Positions 6,691-7,801 of a DNA stretch of 7,801 nt are shown piece after piece. Position 1 is the first letter of the stretch. The number at the start of each line of letters is the position of its first letter. The stretch covers positions 1 through 7,801 of the forward strand of contig DAOUUT010000176.1 in the NCBI GenBank assembly GCA_030668025.1, written 5' to 3'. Both the position numbers and the translations under genes were made by a program. Source of the stretch: Promethearchaeota archaeon (GTDB lineage Archaea > Asgardarchaeota > Lokiarchaeia > Sigynarchaeales > SOKP01). The notes beneath the pieces were generated by a model, which was given only the letters and a program-made list of their open reading frames with translations, made no database searches and had not been told where the DNA came from.

Positions 6691-6698
6691 TATAAAAG
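6691..6698 (+). promoter_or_regulatory. TATA box of ftr
   Basis: TATAAAAG, preceded by the purine-rich AAAAACC stretch that could act as a TFB-recognition element, lies about 50 bases before the ftr start codon. Transcription would begin near 6717-6722, giving a short leader of roughly 25 bases. This is one of the better archaeal promoter matches in the window. The same 130-base gap must also hold the divergent esterase promoter. Confidence 0.55.
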
Positions 6699-6704
6699 TG
6701 ATTA

Positions 6705-6724
6705 TATTATTATTAATAATAATA
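6705..6724. repeat. ATT/AAT triplet repeat forming a perfect 20-bp palindrome
   Basis: TATTATTATT is followed immediately by its exact reverse complement, and the AAT triplets continue on to about 6730. The palindrome covers the predicted ftr transcription start. It may be a simple-sequence tract, a regulator site or a weak AU hairpin; the low complexity makes chance or slippage origin plausible. Confidence 0.6.
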
Positions 6725-6743
6725 ATAATAGTATAGATAAGAA

Positions 6744-7676
6744 GTGAAAAAATTGGAAATTGTGGATACATATTGTGAAGCGTTTGAGGGATTAGTAGTT
6801 CAATTAATGGTCACTGCTCAAGACGCAGAATTCTTACATAGAGCCACAAACGCATTTACTGCGCTCCCCTCAACAGTTTTTGGAGATGCTGAGGGAGGAA
6901 TTGTTCGGTGGCTTTCTGAAAAAGAAACTATCGATGGAAGGTTGGGGGCAATTGTTCAATTATGGGTAACAGGAACAGGTAAGAAAGCTACAGCTAAGTT
7001 CTACGAACAACTAGGTCGTAGAATGAGACAGGGTATTCTTGTTGTTCCAACAACTGCTGTTTTTGATTATTATCCAAGAACAACAGAATTTAAATTTAAT
7101 ATGATGAATAATGTGGGTCATTGCGGAGATGGATACGAAGAAATAATAGAAAAATTCGATCGAAAGCTAATTTCAGTTCCGATTATGATGGGACATGATT
7201 TTTTAATTGAAGAAGAAATATCTTATGCAAAAGGAGTAATGGGGGGAAATTTATGGTTATTTTGCGATTCTGTCGATTCGGGTATCAAAGTAGGGCGCGA
7301 AGCCGTAAGAATCGTCGCGGGATTAAACAATGTATGCACCACTTTTGACGTATGTTCAGCAGGTTCTAAACCAGTACCACCCGACGCGAAATTTCCTGAG
7401 ATTGGTCCACCTACAAATCATCCTTTCTGCCCAACATTGAAGAATAAATTATCCACAGAAGAATTTGAGGTTCCTGAAGGAGTTTTATCTATTCCAGAAA
7501 TAATTTTCAACGCTCTTGATCTTGAAACCGTTGAGTTAACAATGGCAAAAGTAATAGAAGGAATTTTAGACATGGATGGCTTGCTTAAGATTTCTGCTGG
7601 AAACTACGAGGGAAAATTAGGTAAATTTAAAATATATTTACGAGAATTAGGTTTAAAAGAAAGTTATTTTAGTTAA
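6744..7676 (+). CDS. ftr: Formylmethanofuran--tetrahydromethanopterin formyltransferase
   Basis: Ftr (EC 2.3.1.101) transfers the formyl group between formylmethanofuran and N5 of tetrahydromethanopterin in the cytoplasm. It is the second step of CO2 reduction in the methyl branch of the archaeal Wood-Ljungdahl and methanogenesis pathways, and is reversible. Recognisable family blocks run the whole length: VDTYCEAFEG (7-16), VVPTTAVFDYYP (100-111), CGDGYEE (127-133), GVMGGNLWLF (164-173), NHPFCPT (225-231) and LKISAGNYEGKLGKFKIYL (281-299). At 310 residues it is slightly longer than the approximately 297 of methanogen enzymes, with extra residues in the middle and at the C-terminus. Translation starts at GTG 6744; an in-frame TAA lies at 6738-6740, and the first conserved block begins six residues in, so no earlier start is possible. 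No strong ribosome binding site is seen. It is transcribed alone, without other C1 genes in the window, and diverges from the esterase. Confidence 0.93.
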   Translation: MKKLEIVDTYCEAFEGLVVQLMVTAQDAEFLHRATNAFTALPSTVFGDAEGGIVRWLSEKETIDGRLGAIVQLWVTGTGKKATAKFYEQLGRRMRQGILVVPTTAVFDYYPRTTEFKFNMMNNVGHCGDGYEEIIEKFDRKLISVPIMMGHDFLIEEEISYAKGVMGGNLWLFCDSVDSGIKVGREAVRIVAGLNNVCTTFDVCSAGSKPVPPDAKFPEIGPPTNHPFCPTLKNKLSTEEFEVPEGVLSIPEIIFNALDLETVELTMAKVIEGILDMDGLLKISAGNYEGKLGKFKIYLRELGLKESYFS

Positions 7677-7678
7677 TA

Positions 7679-7688
7679 ATCTCTTTTT
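7679..7688 (+). terminator. T-tract terminator after ftr
   Basis: ATCTCTTTTT starts two bases past the ftr stop codon and nearly repeats the motif after the ATPase. It also touches the end of the convergent minus-strand gene. Confidence 0.45.
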
Positions 7689-7801
7689 ATTTATACGTTA
7701 AAGATTTATCTTTTGCAGGTAGAATAGGAAGTCCTTTTTTATATTCAGAAAATTTGGGATATTTTTCTTCAAATACTCGTTCGATTTCCTCAAGCGGTAA
7801 A
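7687..7801 (-). CDS. C-terminal end of a gene entering from the right edge
   Basis: The minus strand is open from the right edge to TAA at 7689-7687, giving 37 residues beginning LPLEEIERVFEEKYPKFSEY and ending ILPAKDKSLTYK. The helical, charged and aromatic pattern is typical of real protein, and the convergent arrangement with a 10-base gap to ftr matches the other gene ends here. The family cannot be identified from this tail. Confidence 0.6.
   Translation of the reverse strand, partial: LPLEEIERVFEEKYPKFSEYKKGLPILPAKDKSLTYK

Noticed and set aside
6705..6730. AAT triplet tract considered as a CRISPR or integration-site repeat
   Set aside because: It is simple sequence with no spacers, no flanking duplication and no tRNA or integrase nearby.

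Overview
The window looks like a piece of an archaeal chromosome, most probably an Asgard archaeon of the Lokiarchaeia type. The DNA is strongly AT-rich, with TATA-like boxes upstream of genes and short T-tracts after stop codons. Ribosome binding sites are weak or absent. It carries a formylmethanofuran:tetrahydromethanopterin formyltransferase (ftr), an archaeal-type Hsp20 and an archaeal-type DHH/DHHA1 phosphoesterase. One further protein has an N-terminus resembling the longin-like domains that are numerous in Asgard genomes. The lineage is an inference from these families, not a proven assignment. No rRNA, tRNA, CRISPR array or insertion sequence was seen.

Layout from left to right: (1) the last 22 codons of a plus-strand gene (1-71); (2) a DHH-family phosphoesterase (137-1087, +); (3) a convergent Hsp20 small heat-shock protein (1126-1791, -); (4) a 274-base divergent intergenic region with Hsp20 promoter elements, a perfect 9-bp inverted repeat, and a coding-like fragment that seems to be the broken-off N-terminus of the next gene; (5) a 587-residue AAA+/STAND-like P-loop ATPase with an unrecognised C-terminal domain (2066-3829, +); (6) a convergent protein with a longin-like N-terminus and TPR/coiled-coil helices (3866-4798, -); (7) a type-B carboxylesterase (4895-6613, -) whose base composition is clearly richer in G+C than its neighbours; (8) a divergent AT-rich promoter region; (9) ftr (6744-7676, +); (10) the C-terminal end of a minus-strand gene running off the right edge (7687-7801).

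The genes are mostly single transcription units in alternating orientation, and nothing indicates that they act in one pathway. Ftr belongs to the tetrahydromethanopterin-linked C1 (methyl) branch of the archaeal Wood-Ljungdahl pathway. Hsp20 is a protein-folding stress gene, and the DHH protein probably acts in nucleic-acid or nucleotide turnover. The esterase looks like an acquired metabolic gene. The two least understood genes are the ATPase and the longin-like/TPR protein. The strongest anomalies are the apparent frame break at the start of the ATPase, the inverted repeat just upstream of the Hsp20 TATA region, and the compositional contrast of the esterase. I do not see a clearly new multi-gene system here.
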